From: Paracoccus maritimus
GTDB taxonomy: Bacteria > Pseudomonadota > Alphaproteobacteria > Rhodobacterales > Rhodobacteraceae
Assembly: GCF_025195095.1 (NCBI RefSeq)
Contig: NZ_JANAVZ010000001.1
Location: 434,001-498,000 of the forward strand
Reading direction: 5' to 3'
DNA length: 64,000 nt
Positions 45,641 to 55,427 of the stretch are shown piece by piece. Position numbers and translations under genes: made by a program. A model generated the notes under the pieces. That model had not been told where the DNA came from, did not search any database, and saw nothing but the letters and a program-made list of their open reading frames with translations. How positions within the stretch are numbered: the stretch's first letter is position 1; every line of letters begins with the position of its first letter.

Positions 45641-46726
45641 TTACTGCGCACAGCCCTCGATCTTGGCAAGGTCGGGACCGTTCGGAGTGCGCCCCAGGTT
45701 AAAGGGGGCCGAGGCGTCTCGCCAGCTGGCATAGTCCTGCAGATAGCCGATCTGGCTGGCATAGACCTTGGCCGACAGCGGGTTCTCGCAGGCGACTTCC
45801 TCGATGGTCTGGTTGGCCATCTTCTGGATCTGTTCCAGTGCGGCGTCGTCCAGGCGGTTGATCTCGGTCCCGGCTTCCTTGAACTGTGCGAAGGCTTCGG
45901 TCGCGCGCTTTTCGGTGAAGGCCAGCGACCACAGCATGGTCGCGTCTGCGGCGGTCTCAAGCCGCGACTGGGTCTCTTCGTCCAGCGCGTCCCAGGCAGC
46001 CTTGTTGATCATCACCCCGAAGACCGAGGATGACTGGTGCCAACCCGGCGTGGACCAGTATTTCGTGACCTGCTGGAAGCCGCCCGAGAAATCGACGTTC
46101 GGGGTCGAGAATTCGGCCCCGTCGATCACGCCGCGTTCCAGCGACTGATAGATCTCGCCGCCGGCCATGCTGACCTGGTTGCCGCCCAGCTTTTCCAGAA
46201 GCTTGCCCTGTTCAAGCCCCGACAGGCGCAGGCGCAGACCATTCAGGTCCTCGATCGTCTTGATGGGCTTGTCCACGGTGCGGAAGCCGGATTCGTTGTT
46301 GGTGACGCCATAGGGCAGATAGACCATGCCGAACTTGCCATAGACCTCGTTATAAAGGTCGGCGCCGCCCCATTCCTGGATCCAGTTCACATAGTCCACG
46401 GCGTTGAACAGGCTGGCGGTGGTCGCCAGCGGCGAGAACGCGCTGTCGCGGCCTGCCCAGTAGCCCGGCCAGTCGGCACCGGCCTGAATGGTGCCCGATT
46501 CGACGGCACCGAACACCTCGCCCGCCGGAACCAGGCTGCCGCCTTCGTAGAATTCGATGGTCAGCTTGTCGTCGTCGATCAGGCTGTTGGCCAGTTCGAC
46601 CCAGTGCTTGTCGATCTCGATCAGTTCCAGGCTGGACGGCCAGGTGCTGGTCATCGTCCAGTTTTCGGCCATTGCGGGCGCGGCGGTGGCCAGCGCCAGA
46701 ACGGCGGTCGTCATCAGGTGTTTCAT
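45641..46726 (-). CDS. TRAP transporter solute-binding protein (DctP family, TakP-like)
   Basis: 361 residues with a clear signal peptide (MKHLMTTAVLALATAAPAMA). The mature part has the DctP signatures IEFYEGGSLVPAGEVFGAVESG, GLRLRLSGLEQ (carboxylate-binding Arg region) and GGEIYQSLERGVIDGAEF. It resembles the TakP/mannitol-chloroaromatic branch, so an organic acid is the likely ligand. ATG 46726 follows GAGGAGG. It is the last gene of a Q-M-P operon, whereas P usually comes first. Confidence 0.93.
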   Translation of the reverse strand: MKHLMTTAVLALATAAPAMAENWTMTSTWPSSLELIEIDKHWVELANSLIDDDKLTIEFYEGGSLVPAGEVFGAVESGTIQAGADWPGYWAGRDSAFSPLATTASLFNAVDYVNWIQEWGGADLYNEVYGKFGMVYLPYGVTNNESGFRTVDKPIKTIEDLNGLRLRLSGLEQGKLLEKLGGNQVSMAGGEIYQSLERGVIDGAEFSTPNVDFSGGFQQVTKYWSTPGWHQSSSVFGVMINKAAWDALDEETQSRLETAADATMLWSLAFTEKRATEAFAQFKEAGTEINRLDDAALEQIQKMANQTIEEVACENPLSAKVYASQIGYLQDYASWRDASAPFNLGRTPNGPDLAKIEGCAQ

Positions 46727-46766
46727 TGTTCTACCTCCTCAGTGACTTTGAAATGCGAACGAAGGG

Positions 46767-48092
46767 TCAGCCACCATACAGCGTGGTCGGCAGCCAGGTG
46801 ACCAGACCCGGGAACAGGATGATCATCGCGCACATGACGATGATCAGCGCGATGAACGGCAGGACACCGCGGATGATGTCGGTGGTGGACACCTCGGGCG
46901 GGGCGATGGCGCGCATGTAGAACAGCGCGTATCCGAATGGCGGCGACAGGAAGCTGGTCTGCAGCACCACGGCCATCAGCACGACGAACCACAGCGGCTC
47001 GATGCCCATTTCGCTGACCAGCGGCAGGAAGATCGGGAAAGACAGCAGCACGATCCCCGTCCAGTCCAGGAACATGCCCAGGATGAACACCACCAGCAGC
47101 ATCACCGCGACCAGCGTATAAGGATCGTCGGCCAGCCCGCGGATCAGATCCTGGCTGGCACGCAGGCCGCCGGTGATGTTGAAGACGCCGGTGAATGCCG
47201 TCGCGCCCACGACGATGAACAGGATCATCGCACTGGTTCGCCCCGTTTCCAGCAATGCGGAATAGAAGGTTTTCCATTCGAACCGCCCGCGGGTGATCAC
47301 GATCAGCAGGGCAAGGACCGCGCCGATGGCGCTGGCTTCGGTCGCCGTGGCGATGCCTGCCAGCAGCGAACCAAGAATGCCAAGGATAAGGACCAGCGGC
47401 GGCACCGCCTCGACGATCAGCATGCGCCACATGGCGCCGCGGCTGATCTGTTCCTCGTCGGCGACGGGCGGGGCCCAGTCGGGCCGCAGCCACGCGATCA
47501 CCGCGACATAGATCGCATACATGACGCCCAGCACAACGCCCGGCATCATCGCGCCGGCGAACAGCTGCCCGACCGACAGGCCCGGCGCATAGGACGCCAT
47601 CAGGATCAGCATGATCGAGGGCGGGATCAGGATGCCCAGACAGCCCGACGCGGCGATCAGCCCCGTCGCAAGCCGCTTGTCATAGCCGTATTGCAGCATC
47701 GGGCGCAGCGCCATCATCCCCATGACGGTGATCGAGGCGCCGATGATCCCGGTCGTTGCCGCCAGCAGGATCGAAATGAACACGACCGCCAGCCCCAGCC
47801 CGCCGGTCACCCGCGCCATCAGGTGGCGCAGCGCCTCGAACATGCGGTCGGTCACGCCGCTGTCGGACAGGAACCGCGCCATCAGCACGAACAGCGGAAT
47901 GGCGATCAGGACGTAGTTGTCCAGAACGTCCCCGAAGATCCGGTTGATGACGATGCCCAGCACCATCGGTTTTCCGGCGATGATCGCGCCAAGGACGGCG
48001 GTGCCGCCAAGCACCATGGCCAGCGGATGTCCCATGAACAGGCCCAGCAACAGCAGGCCCGACATGATCAAGGCAATCGATTCACCGGACAT
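46767..48092 (-). CDS. TRAP transporter large permease (DctM family)
   Basis: 441 residues with about twelve membrane helices, including the family's GIVGASITVMGMMALRPML and SGCLGILIPPSIMLILMAS segments. It is the Na+-coupled translocation subunit. It overlaps the DctQ stop by 11 bases and precedes dctP by 40. Confidence 0.95.
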   Translation of the reverse strand: MSGESIALIMSGLLLLGLFMGHPLAMVLGGTAVLGAIIAGKPMVLGIVINRIFGDVLDNYVLIAIPLFVLMARFLSDSGVTDRMFEALRHLMARVTGGLGLAVVFISILLAATTGIIGASITVMGMMALRPMLQYGYDKRLATGLIAASGCLGILIPPSIMLILMASYAPGLSVGQLFAGAMMPGVVLGVMYAIYVAVIAWLRPDWAPPVADEEQISRGAMWRMLIVEAVPPLVLILGILGSLLAGIATATEASAIGAVLALLIVITRGRFEWKTFYSALLETGRTSAMILFIVVGATAFTGVFNITGGLRASQDLIRGLADDPYTLVAVMLLVVFILGMFLDWTGIVLLSFPIFLPLVSEMGIEPLWFVVLMAVVLQTSFLSPPFGYALFYMRAIAPPEVSTTDIIRGVLPFIALIIVMCAMIILFPGLVTWLPTTLYGG

Positions 48093-48654
48093 CCAGCGGC
48101 TCCATCGGTTCGAGGTGGTCGGCCTTGTTCAGGACCAGCTTCAGGAATTCGCTGACGCCCTGGATCAGCAACAGGACCGCCGCGACGAACATCGCCATTT
48201 TCAGCGGATATACGGGCAGTTGGACGGCGCCATAGGTCACCTCGCCCTGCCCATAGGAGGTCATCGCGAAATCCCAACTGCGACGGGCAAAGACCCACGC
48301 GAAGGGAAAAAAGAAGATCACATAGCCTGCGGCCTCGACCCAGCGGCGGGCATTGCGCCCCAGCCGTTCGGTCACCAGATCGACCCGCACATGGGCCTGA
48401 TGGCGCAGCGCATAGCCGCCCAGCATGATGAAATAGAAGCCATAAAGCTGCTTGGTCACATCAAAGGCCCACCTTGTCGGCTCGCCCATGAAATAACGCA
48501 TGAAGACGTCGTAGATGATGATTCCGGCAAAGACGATCGCGACAATCGACACGATCCGTCCGACGACCTCGTTGATGCCGTCGATCAGGCGAATGATCGG
48601 CAAGTTGTGGACCCTCCCGAAGGTCAGCGGCGCGTTTTCTGCACCTGCATTCAT
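48082..48654 (-). CDS. TRAP transporter small permease (DctQ family)
   Basis: 190 residues with four predicted membrane helices and the conserved R-W-x-F motif region PTRWAFDVTKQLYGFYFIMLGGYALR, followed by HVRVDLVTERL. It associates with DctM in the inner membrane. First gene of the TRAP operon; about 110 bases of non-coding DNA separate it from the divergent DksA-type gene. Confidence 0.92.
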   Translation of the reverse strand: MNAGAENAPLTFGRVHNLPIIRLIDGINEVVGRIVSIVAIVFAGIIIYDVFMRYFMGEPTRWAFDVTKQLYGFYFIMLGGYALRHQAHVRVDLVTERLGRNARRWVEAAGYVIFFFPFAWVFARRSWDFAMTSYGQGEVTYGAVQLPVYPLKMAMFVAAVLLLIQGVSEFLKLVLNKADHLEPMEPLDVR

Positions 48655-48765
48655 GCCGCAGTCTTTCCAACAGTTCGCGGGGTGTCAACTGAAACGCCCG
48701 GAACCTTTCGGATTTGAAACATGACGCTGCGGCACCTATCTTTGTGTCGCAAGCAGGAGAGGATC

Positions 48766-49041
48766 ATGGCTGGTGGATGGGCCCGCGACGACGCGGTGAA
48801 CGAACAGATCGAGGTCAGCACGGCCGAGGCGATTGCCCGCGCGCGGCAGCGTGCAGCACGAAACGCCCAAGTAGCCTCGGCCGAATATTGTGCCGAATGC
48901 GACGACCCCATCCCCGAGGCGCGCCGCCGCGCGATCCCGGGTGTTCAGCTGTGTGTTGCATGCCAGTCCGGTCGGGACAGGTCTCGCGCGCCGCTGACTG
49001 CGATCAATCGCCGCGCCAGCAAGGATTCGCAGTTGAAATAG
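48766..49041 (+). CDS. small DksA/TraR C4-type zinc-finger protein
   Basis: 91 residues from ATG 48766, which follows AGGAGAGGATC. The zinc finger is C-x2-C (CAEC) and C-x2-C (CVAC) separated by 17 residues, in YCAECDDPIPEARRRAIPGVQLCVACQ. It lacks the long coiled coil of DksA, so it is closer to TraR/YbiI. It may bind the RNA polymerase secondary channel. It converges with fabH, ending 9 bases from it. Confidence 0.88.
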   Translation: MAGGWARDDAVNEQIEVSTAEAIARARQRAARNAQVASAEYCAECDDPIPEARRRAIPGVQLCVACQSGRDRSRAPLTAINRRASKDSQLK

Positions 49042-49050
49042 CTTGCGCGC

Positions 49051-50025
49051 CTACCAGCGCAGAATCACCGAGCCCCAGCTGAGCCCGCCCCCGATCGCCT
49101 CGGTCACGATGACGTCGCCGGGCTTGAACCGACCTTCGGCATCCGCCACCGCCAAGGCAAGCGGGATCGACGCGGCCGAGGTGTTGCCGTGATCCGCGAC
49201 CGTCAGCACGACCTTCTCGATCGGCAGTCCCATTTTCTGGGCCGTTGCCCCGATGATCCGCAGGTTCGCCTGATGCGGCACCAGCCAATCGACCTGATCG
49301 GCGGACAACCCCGCCTTGGTCAGCGCCGTGTGCGCCGTCTTCGCCAGCTTGTCCACGGCGTGACGGAAGACCAGATTGCCCTGCATCCGCAGTTGACCGG
49401 CCGTGCCAGTGGTCGACACGCCGCCATCGACATACAGCAACTCGCGATAGCGGCCATCGCTGTTCAGGTCGCTGGAAAGGATGCCGCGATCGTCAGACCC
49501 GCCCGCCCCTTCTTGCGCCTCCAGCACGACAGCGCCGGCACCGTCGCCGAACAGCACGCAGGTAGAACGGTCGGTCCAGTCCATGATTCGCGAAAATGTC
49601 TCGGCGCCGATCACCAGAACACGGTCGGCCTGTCCGGCGCGGATCATCGCATCGGCATTGGCAAGGGCGAAGACGAACCCGGCGCAGACCGCCTGCACAT
49701 CGAATGCAAAGCCGCGCGACATGCCCAGACCCGCCTGAACCATCGTCGCGACGGCGGGAAAGGTGAAATCCGGGGTCGATGTCGCCAGAACGATTCCGTC
49801 CAGATCGTCGGGTGTCAGTCCCGCGCGATCCAGCGCGGCGCGGGCAGCCCGCGTCGCCAGGTTGCTGGTCGTCTGCCCCTCGGCCGCGAAATGGCGTCTT
49901 TCGATCCCGGTGCGGGCGCGGATCCATTCGTCGCTGGTCTCCAGCTTGTCCTCGAACCAGCTGTTCTCGACGACCCGTTCGGGCAGGTAATGGCCGGTGC
50001 CGATGATGACGGAACGGCGGGTCAA
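49051..50025 (-). CDS. fabH: 3-oxoacyl-ACP synthase III (KAS III)
   Basis: A 324-residue thiolase-fold enzyme starting fatty-acid synthesis from acetyl-CoA and malonyl-ACP. Catalytic Cys is in [13 protein letters not shown], His in [10 protein letters not shown] and Asn in [13 protein letters not shown]. Its ATG overlaps the plsX stop in ATGA. In many alphaproteobacteria ihfA follows directly; here a DksA-type gene and a TRAP operon intervene. Confidence 0.97.
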   Translation of the reverse strand: MTRRSVIIGTGHYLPERVVENSWFEDKLETSDEWIRARTGIERRHFAAEGQTTSNLATRAARAALDRAGLTPDDLDGIVLATSTPDFTFPAVATMVQAGLGMSRGFAFDVQAVCAGFVFALANADAMIRAGQADRVLVIGAETFSRIMDWTDRSTCVLFGDGAGAVVLEAQEGAGGSDDRGILSSDLNSDGRYRELLYVDGGVSTTGTAGQLRMQGNLVFRHAVDKLAKTAHTALTKAGLSADQVDWLVPHQANLRIIGATAQKMGLPIEKVVLTVADHGNTSAASIPLALAVADAEGRFKPGDVIVTEAIGGGLSWGSVILRW

Positions 50026-51128
50026 GATGCGGTCTCCGCGTCGCCGCCCGCGGCGGCTGCGGCACCTTGCGCGACGCGCGCGGCAAGCCTGTCCTGGAAC
50101 CCGGATTTGGCCAGCGTGAAGGCCAGCTTGATCGCCGCAGAAACGCCCGTTGCGTCGGCCGATCCGTGCGACTTGATGACCGTGCCGTTCAGACCCAGGA
50201 AGATGCCGCCATTCACCCGGCGCGGATCTATTCGCTTCTGCAGGCGCTTCAGGGATGTCATCGCCAGAACGGCGGCAAATTTGGACATGATGGAATTGGC
50301 GAAAGCTGCTCTCATGAATTCGCCGACCAGCTTGGCTGTCCCTTCGCCGGTCTTCAAGGCCACATTGCCGGTAAATCCGTCGGTGACGATCACATCGACG
50401 CGCGACGACGGAAGATCGCCCCCCTCGACGAAGCCGACATAATCGAATCCGCCTTCGGCGGCTTGCGCGGCGATCAGGTCGTGGGCTTCCTTCAGTTCCG
50501 CACGGCCCTTGTGCTCCTCGGTGCCGACATTCAGCAGGCCGATGCGGGGCTGTGCGACCCCCAGCCCGTTGCGGGCATAGGACGATCCCATCAGCGCATA
50601 TTGCAGCAGGTCACGCGCATCCGCGCGGATATCCGCGCCGACATCCAGCATGATGTTGAAGCCCTGCGGGTTCCGCGACGGCCACAGGCAGGCAATGGCG
50701 GGGCGGTCCACGCCCGGCAGCTTGCGCAGACGCAGCATCGACAGCGCCATCAGCGCGCCGGTATTGCCGCAGCTGACCGCGGCCTCGGCCTCGCCGTTGC
50801 GGACCGATTCGATGGCCGACCACATCGACGTGCCCGCGCCCTTGCGCACGATCTGGCTGGGCTTGTCCTCCATCGTCACCACGCCGTCGGCGTGGCGGAT
50901 GTCGCAGCGGTCGGACAGATCGCGGCGTCGGCTGATCAAACGGCGCAGCTCGGACTCGTCGCCATGGACCACGAAGCGGATCTCGTTGTTCTTGCGCGCG
51001 CTTTCGGCCATGCCGGCGACGACGACGGCCGGACCACGGTCGCCGCCCATCGCGTCAACCGAAATCACCACGCTGCCCCGGTTTTCGGGGGCGCGCGGTT
51101 CCTGATTGGTCGCGGAATCGACGGTCAT
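50022..51128 (-). CDS. plsX: phosphate acyltransferase PlsX
   Basis: A 368-residue enzyme making acyl-phosphate from acyl-ACP for phospholipid synthesis. Family segments are [43 protein letters not shown] and [18 protein letters not shown]. It lies between rpmF (22 bases upstream) and fabH (4-base overlap), the standard arrangement. Confidence 0.97.
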   Translation of the reverse strand: MTVDSATNQEPRAPENRGSVVISVDAMGGDRGPAVVVAGMAESARKNNEIRFVVHGDESELRRLISRRRDLSDRCDIRHADGVVTMEDKPSQIVRKGAGTSMWSAIESVRNGEAEAAVSCGNTGALMALSMLRLRKLPGVDRPAIACLWPSRNPQGFNIMLDVGADIRADARDLLQYALMGSSYARNGLGVAQPRIGLLNVGTEEHKGRAELKEAHDLIAAQAAEGGFDYVGFVEGGDLPSSRVDVIVTDGFTGNVALKTGEGTAKLVGEFMRAAFANSIMSKFAAVLAMTSLKRLQKRIDPRRVNGGIFLGLNGTVIKSHGSADATGVSAAIKLAFTLAKSGFQDRLAARVAQGAAAAAGGDAETAS

Positions 51129-51150
51129 CGTGTGACGCTACGGGCCTGAA

Positions 51151-51357
51151 TCAGGCCGCGTCGTCGTCCAGGTCGATCTCATTGGCCTGCGCGACCACTT
51201 CGCGGTCGGCATAATGACCGCAAGACGGGCAGACGTGGTGCGGGCGCTTCAGTTCGCCGCAGTTCGAGCATTCGTTCGGGTTACCGGCGACCAGGGCATC
51301 ATGCGCGCGGCGCATGTTGCGCTTGGAGCGGGTTACGCGGTTCTGAGGGACAGCCAT
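51151..51357 (-). CDS. rpmF: 50S ribosomal protein L32
   Basis: 68 residues beginning [20 protein letters not shown], the invariant L32 start. It has a four-cysteine zinc ribbon (CSNC...CPSC). ATG 51357 is clear despite an open frame extending upstream to 51480. Upstream, 235 bases separate it from yceD; I see no other gene there, and its own promoter is likely in that gap. Confidence 0.97.
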   Translation of the reverse strand: MAVPQNRVTRSKRNMRRAHDALVAGNPNECSNCGELKRPHHVCPSCGHYADREVVAQANEIDLDDDAA

Positions 51358-51592
51358 GTCACAACCTCGGTTAGGGGGTGCCGCATCGCGTGGACGCCGT
51401 GGCACCGTGTGTCTTGAATTCGCAAATGAACCGCGCAGATACGCGATGAAGCGACCGCCCGCAAGCCCCGGCAACGCCAATCCCGCAATAATTGCGGCAG
51501 ATCGGGCGCCAGGGCCACAGCCCGCGGCGGCCGTCGGATCGGCAGAGCGCCGAGCGACAAGCCGGTCGGCAGGTCGCAGCGGAAGCGGCAGC

Positions 51593-52138
51593 TCAATCCT
51601 CGGGCGTGTCGCCGCCGATCAACCGGTCCAGTCCGGCGAAGGGACGGCGGGTATCGGGGGTGTCGTCCTCGATCACGTCGCCGGCCTGGTCCGCGCCCTC
51701 GGCCCGCGGGTATTCGGGCAAGGCCAAGGCAAGCTCCTCGATCATGACTGCGGACAGGTCGATGAATTGCCCAAGCGGTTCCAGCGTCTCGTCCGGCATC
51801 TCGACCTCATCGCCTTCAGGCTCGCGCAGATGCGGCGAATAGAGGCGATGGACCTCATCCGTCAGATCGCTGCGCACCGGTTTCAGCGTCACCACGCAGG
51901 GTTGCACGACGCGCGCCGTCAACCGGCCGCTCAGGGTCCAGGCATCGCCGCGCGCCGCGCGGACCTCGCCCTTGAACGCAAGGCGCGGCAGGGCGTCGAT
52001 GCCCAGCTCCTGCGCGATGGCCTGACGCGTCTCGGCGTCGGGTTGCAGGGCGAAGGGCGTGGCTGCGTTCGGGTTCAGATGGGCCACGCGCAGGCGGGTG
52101 GCCTGCGGCTGTTCTGGCTGCGGGGACGGGGCGGACAT
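51593..52138 (-). CDS. YceD/DUF177 family protein
   Basis: A 181-residue acidic protein with the DUF177 core ([24 protein letters not shown]), including the conserved cysteine near residue 80. The family is almost always encoded next to rpmF and has been linked to 23S rRNA processing in plants and bacteria. It is divergent from bamE. Confidence 0.9.
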   Translation of the reverse strand: MSAPSPQPEQPQATRLRVAHLNPNAATPFALQPDAETRQAIAQELGIDALPRLAFKGEVRAARGDAWTLSGRLTARVVQPCVVTLKPVRSDLTDEVHRLYSPHLREPEGDEVEMPDETLEPLGQFIDLSAVMIEELALALPEYPRAEGADQAGDVIEDDTPDTRRPFAGLDRLIGGDTPED

Positions 52139-52283
52139 GACGGGCCTCGGATATTGTCGCGAAAAAAGATGTCGGCGGGATCAGGCGCAAGCCCCCGCCG
52201 AAGATGGATATTCTTGAGCGCGGTGCCCGAGTTTGCTAAGGCGGGCGGGCCGCGTCAACCGCCCGAGCAAAGGAAGTGCTGAA

Positions 52284-52733
52284 ATGGCTGCAATCAGGAA
52301 CCTTCTGATCCTGGCTTTCGTGGCCGTTTTGGGCCTTTCGGCGTGTTCGCCGGTCTATCGCAACCACGGCTATGTGCCACCGGATGAAAACTTGTCGCAG
52401 ATCCAGATCGGTCAGACCAGCATGGCCGAACTGGAAGGACTGATCGGACGTCCCTCGACGCAGGGTCTGCTGACCGGATCGGGCTGGTATTATGTCGGGT
52501 CGCGGTGGCGGCACTACGGCGCCTACGAACCCGAAGAGATCAGCCGCGAAGTCGTCGCGGTGTCGTTCGATCCCGCCGGGCGGGTCAGCAATGTCGAACG
52601 CTTCGGCCTGGATCGCGGCCGTGTCGTGGTGCTGTCGCGCCGCGTGACCGAGGGCAGCGTGACCGAAGTGTCCTTCATCCGCCAGATCCTTGGCAATCTG
52701 GGCAATTTCCAGGCTGGCGACTTCATCGACTGA
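52284..52733 (+). CDS. bamE: outer-membrane assembly lipoprotein BamE (SmpA/OmlA)
   Basis: 149 residues with a lipoprotein signal peptide ending in lipobox LSAC (Cys about residue 20), then the SmpA/OmlA fold: IQIGQTSMAELEGLIGRPST and WYYVGSRW. It is an accessory of the BAM complex that inserts beta-barrel proteins. ATG 52284 follows AAAGGAAG. A candidate extended -10 promoter (TTGAGC at 52214, TGCTAAGGC at 52234) lies upstream. Confidence 0.93.
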   Translation: MAAIRNLLILAFVAVLGLSACSPVYRNHGYVPPDENLSQIQIGQTSMAELEGLIGRPSTQGLLTGSGWYYVGSRWRHYGAYEPEEISREVVAVSFDPAGRVSNVERFGLDRGRVVVLSRRVTEGSVTEVSFIRQILGNLGNFQAGDFID

Positions 52734-52771
52734 TCGGCTGCGGCCCGGCGACGGGGCGCAGGCATCCGCCC

Positions 52772-53770
52772 CTAGCCCGCCTCGACGATCCGCATTGCCA
52801 GCCGATGCAGGTCATCGCGATATCCGGTGCGTGCCGAGGGCCGGTCGGGGTCCGACGTGATGGCGATGGCCATCGCCGGGGCGCCGCGGCCCGCCGGCAG
52901 GACATAGATCATCTGTCCGCCATAGCCCCAGCCATAGCGCAGATCGCGCCCGGCCATCCGGGCGATGAACCAGCCATAGCCGTAACCCTGGCCGCTGAAG
53001 ATCGACGAGGTGCGACGCCGCCAGCTTTCCGCGATCCAGTCCTGCGGCACCACCTGCCGTCCGCCTGCGCGCCCGCCTGTGGCATAGGCGGCCCCGAAGG
53101 CCAGCAGGGATCTCGTGCTCATCGCCATCTGATTGCCGCCCAGATAGATGCCCTGCGGGTCGCGTTCCCAGCCGGTGATCCGGAAGCCCGGGATCGGGTC
53201 CAGCCAGTCGCGCGCCAGATCCAGCGTGGACCGGCCCGTGACACGTGTCAGGATCGCCGACACCAGATGCGTCGAGGCGGTGGAATACTGCATCCGCCCG
53301 CCCGGATCCTGTGTGAATGGCGCGGCCAGCGCCGCGCGCACCCAGTTCCCGCTGCTGACCCAGCGCCCGTAATTTGCGCCGGATTGCCGTTCCAGCCCCG
53401 CCTGCATCGACAGCAGGTTGCCAAGCGTCACACGCGACAGGCGCGGGTCGGGTTCGGCAGGCAGGTCCGATTCAAGCAGCGGCGCGATGGGCTGATTCGG
53501 CCCTTGCAGATATCCCTTGTCCACGGCGATGCCAGCCAGCGCCGAAATGATCGACTTCGAGGCGGACTTGATGTTCGTCGGACTGTCAGGGGTGTAATCG
53601 CCATAGCCGCGTGCCGCGATCTCGACCCCGTCGCGCCAGACGGCGATGGCCCGCAACCGGTCCATCGCCGCGGCCTCGGACAGGATCGGGGACAGGCTGG
53701 CGCGCCCTATGTCGGGCACGGCCAGCAGGGGCGACAGCGCCGCGCAGCGGATCAGGTTTCGACGTAGCAT
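52772..53770 (-). CDS. serine hydrolase (class C beta-lactamase/esterase family)
   Basis: 332 residues with a probable signal peptide (MLRRNLIRCAALSPLLAVPDIGRA). The catalytic SxxK is in SASKSIISALAG and the Y-x-x motif is in QYSTASTHLVSAIL; a KTG-like triad is not obvious (GGQMIY region). It acts in the periplasm, as an esterase or peptidase; a true beta-lactamase role is not supported. It converges with bamE and is divergent from the SseB-like gene. Confidence 0.87.
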   Translation of the reverse strand: MLRRNLIRCAALSPLLAVPDIGRASLSPILSEAAAMDRLRAIAVWRDGVEIAARGYGDYTPDSPTNIKSASKSIISALAGIAVDKGYLQGPNQPIAPLLESDLPAEPDPRLSRVTLGNLLSMQAGLERQSGANYGRWVSSGNWVRAALAAPFTQDPGGRMQYSTASTHLVSAILTRVTGRSTLDLARDWLDPIPGFRITGWERDPQGIYLGGNQMAMSTRSLLAFGAAYATGGRAGGRQVVPQDWIAESWRRRTSSIFSGQGYGYGWFIARMAGRDLRYGWGYGGQMIYVLPAGRGAPAMAIAITSDPDRPSARTGYRDDLHRLAMRIVEAG

Positions 53771-53889
53771 GGCGCAGAGTATGGGGGCGGGCGCGGGATG
53801 GCGGAAATCACGGCTGCGTCAGGGCGGGCTTGCCGGTCCCGTGCCGGGCGGATAGGCCGTTGCCACCAGCAGCCATCCGGGGATCGCCC

Positions 53890-54621
53890 ATGACCGCGCT
53901 TGACGATCTTGCCGCCACGCCGTTTCACGACGCCGACGCGCCCCTGCGCGCGCGAATGTTGTCGCGCCTGGCGGATACCGAATTGTCGGTCGCGCTGACC
54001 GACGAACCGATCGGCGACAGGATCGAGCTGCGCCTTTTTCAATTGGAACACGGGCCTGTCGCGCTGGCCTGTGACGCCGAGGATCGGTTGGCGGGGTTCT
54101 TTGGCGGGCCAGTGGCCTATGCGGCGTTGCCGGGCCGCGTGCTGGCCGGACTGCTGCGGACGGAAGGGGCGGGGCTGCTGGTCAATCCCGGTCACCGGTC
54201 CGAGATGCTGCTGGACGCCGCGATGCTGGACTGGCTGTCGGGGGCGTTGTCCGCCGCACCCCGAATCGATCAGGCGCGACTGCATCTGACTGGTCCCATG
54301 CCCGGGACCGTCGAGGCGCTGGCCGAGCCTTTGGGCGCGCGGTTGGCCGACATGCGCGGGCTGATTGCGGGCGCCTGGCTGGCCGGGGTGGACGGCGCAA
54401 CATCGCATCTGCTGGTGATCGTGGGTGCAGCCCCGGAACATCAGGACGCCATCGCCAAGGCCCTGTCCGAGACGCTGGCCTTCCTGCCGGCGCAGCCAGG
54501 CGGCGTTGATATCAGCTTTTCGGATGCGCCCCCGGTGCCCGCTGCGCTGCGCTTCGATCTCGGCGCGGCCGAAGTGCCGGTGTTACCCAAACGCCAGAAT
54601 GGGCCGCCGATCCTGCGCTGA
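53890..54621 (+). CDS. SseB family protein
   Basis: 243 residues from ATG 53890 (MTALDDLAATPFHDADAP). Segments such as PLRARMLSRLADTELSVALTDE and GRVLAGLLRTEGAGLLVNPGH match the SseB N-terminal fold. No signal peptide or catalytic motif is visible. The E. coli name relates to serine sensitivity and rhodanese activity; the function here is unknown. The adjacent pcs gene starts 50 bases downstream. Confidence 0.82.
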   Translation: MTALDDLAATPFHDADAPLRARMLSRLADTELSVALTDEPIGDRIELRLFQLEHGPVALACDAEDRLAGFFGGPVAYAALPGRVLAGLLRTEGAGLLVNPGHRSEMLLDAAMLDWLSGALSAAPRIDQARLHLTGPMPGTVEALAEPLGARLADMRGLIAGAWLAGVDGATSHLLVIVGAAPEHQDAIAKALSETLAFLPAQPGGVDISFSDAPPVPAALRFDLGAAEVPVLPKRQNGPPILR

Positions 54622-54671
54622 AGGTTCCTGCGCGTGTTGCGCAGCCGTCACCGACCTGACACAACGGGTGG

Positions 54672-55364
54672 ATGCAGTTGCGTCACAAGGCCCTGTCCGT
54701 CCATCTTCTGACCGCCACCGGCGCGGTCCTGTCCATGCTGGCGATGCTGGCGGCGGTCAAGGAAGAATGGTCGCTGATGTTCCTGTGGCTGGTCTTTGCC
54801 TTTGTTGTTGACGGCATCGATGGACCTCTGGCCCGGCGATACGATGTCAAGAAGAACTGGTCGAACTACGATGGTGTCCTGATGGACCTGATCATCGACT
54901 ATCTGACCTATGTGTTCATCCCGGCCTTCGCGCTGTTCCAGTCGGGACTGCTGGACGGCTGGACCGGCTGGTTCGCGATCATCGTCATTACCTATGGCAG
55001 CGTCGTGTATTTCGCCGATACGCGGATGAAGACCACCGACAATTCCTTTGCGGGGTTTCCGGGCTGCTGGAACATGGTTGTGCTGGTGCTGTTTGCAACC
55101 AAGCCGCACTGGACCGTCATACTGCTGATCGTGGTCGCGCTGACCGTGGCGATGTTCACGAACATCAAGTTCATCCACCCGGTTCGCACCGAACGCTGGC
55201 GTGCGATCTCGTTGCCGGTCGCGATCTTGTGGGTGATCTTCGCGGGCCGCGCTGCGTGGGTTGATTTTCACCCCTCAAGCTGGGCGATCTGGGGGTTGGT
55301 TGCGACATCGCTGTGGCTTTTGCTGGCCGGTCCGGCACAGCAATTGATGCCCAGACGCGGCTGA
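54672..55364 (+). CDS. pcs: phosphatidylcholine synthase
   Basis: A 230-residue CDP-alcohol phosphatidyltransferase with about seven membrane helices. The catalytic pattern D-G-x2-A-R-x(n)-G-x3-D-x3-D is in VDGIDGPLARRYD and YDGVLMDLIIDYLTYV, and the rest matches the choline-using Pcs group found in host-associated and soil alphaproteobacteria. It makes phosphatidylcholine directly from CDP-diacylglycerol and choline. Confidence 0.93.
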   Translation: MQLRHKALSVHLLTATGAVLSMLAMLAAVKEEWSLMFLWLVFAFVVDGIDGPLARRYDVKKNWSNYDGVLMDLIIDYLTYVFIPAFALFQSGLLDGWTGWFAIIVITYGSVVYFADTRMKTTDNSFAGFPGCWNMVVLVLFATKPHWTVILLIVVALTVAMFTNIKFIHPVRTERWRAISLPVAILWVIFAGRAAWVDFHPSSWAIWGLVATSLWLLLAGPAQQLMPRRG

Positions 55365-55427
55365 TGCTTGCCTGACGGTCCTTTCCGTCGGATGATCCGG
55401 CGCAAACAGGGATCAGGGGGCGGTGGA

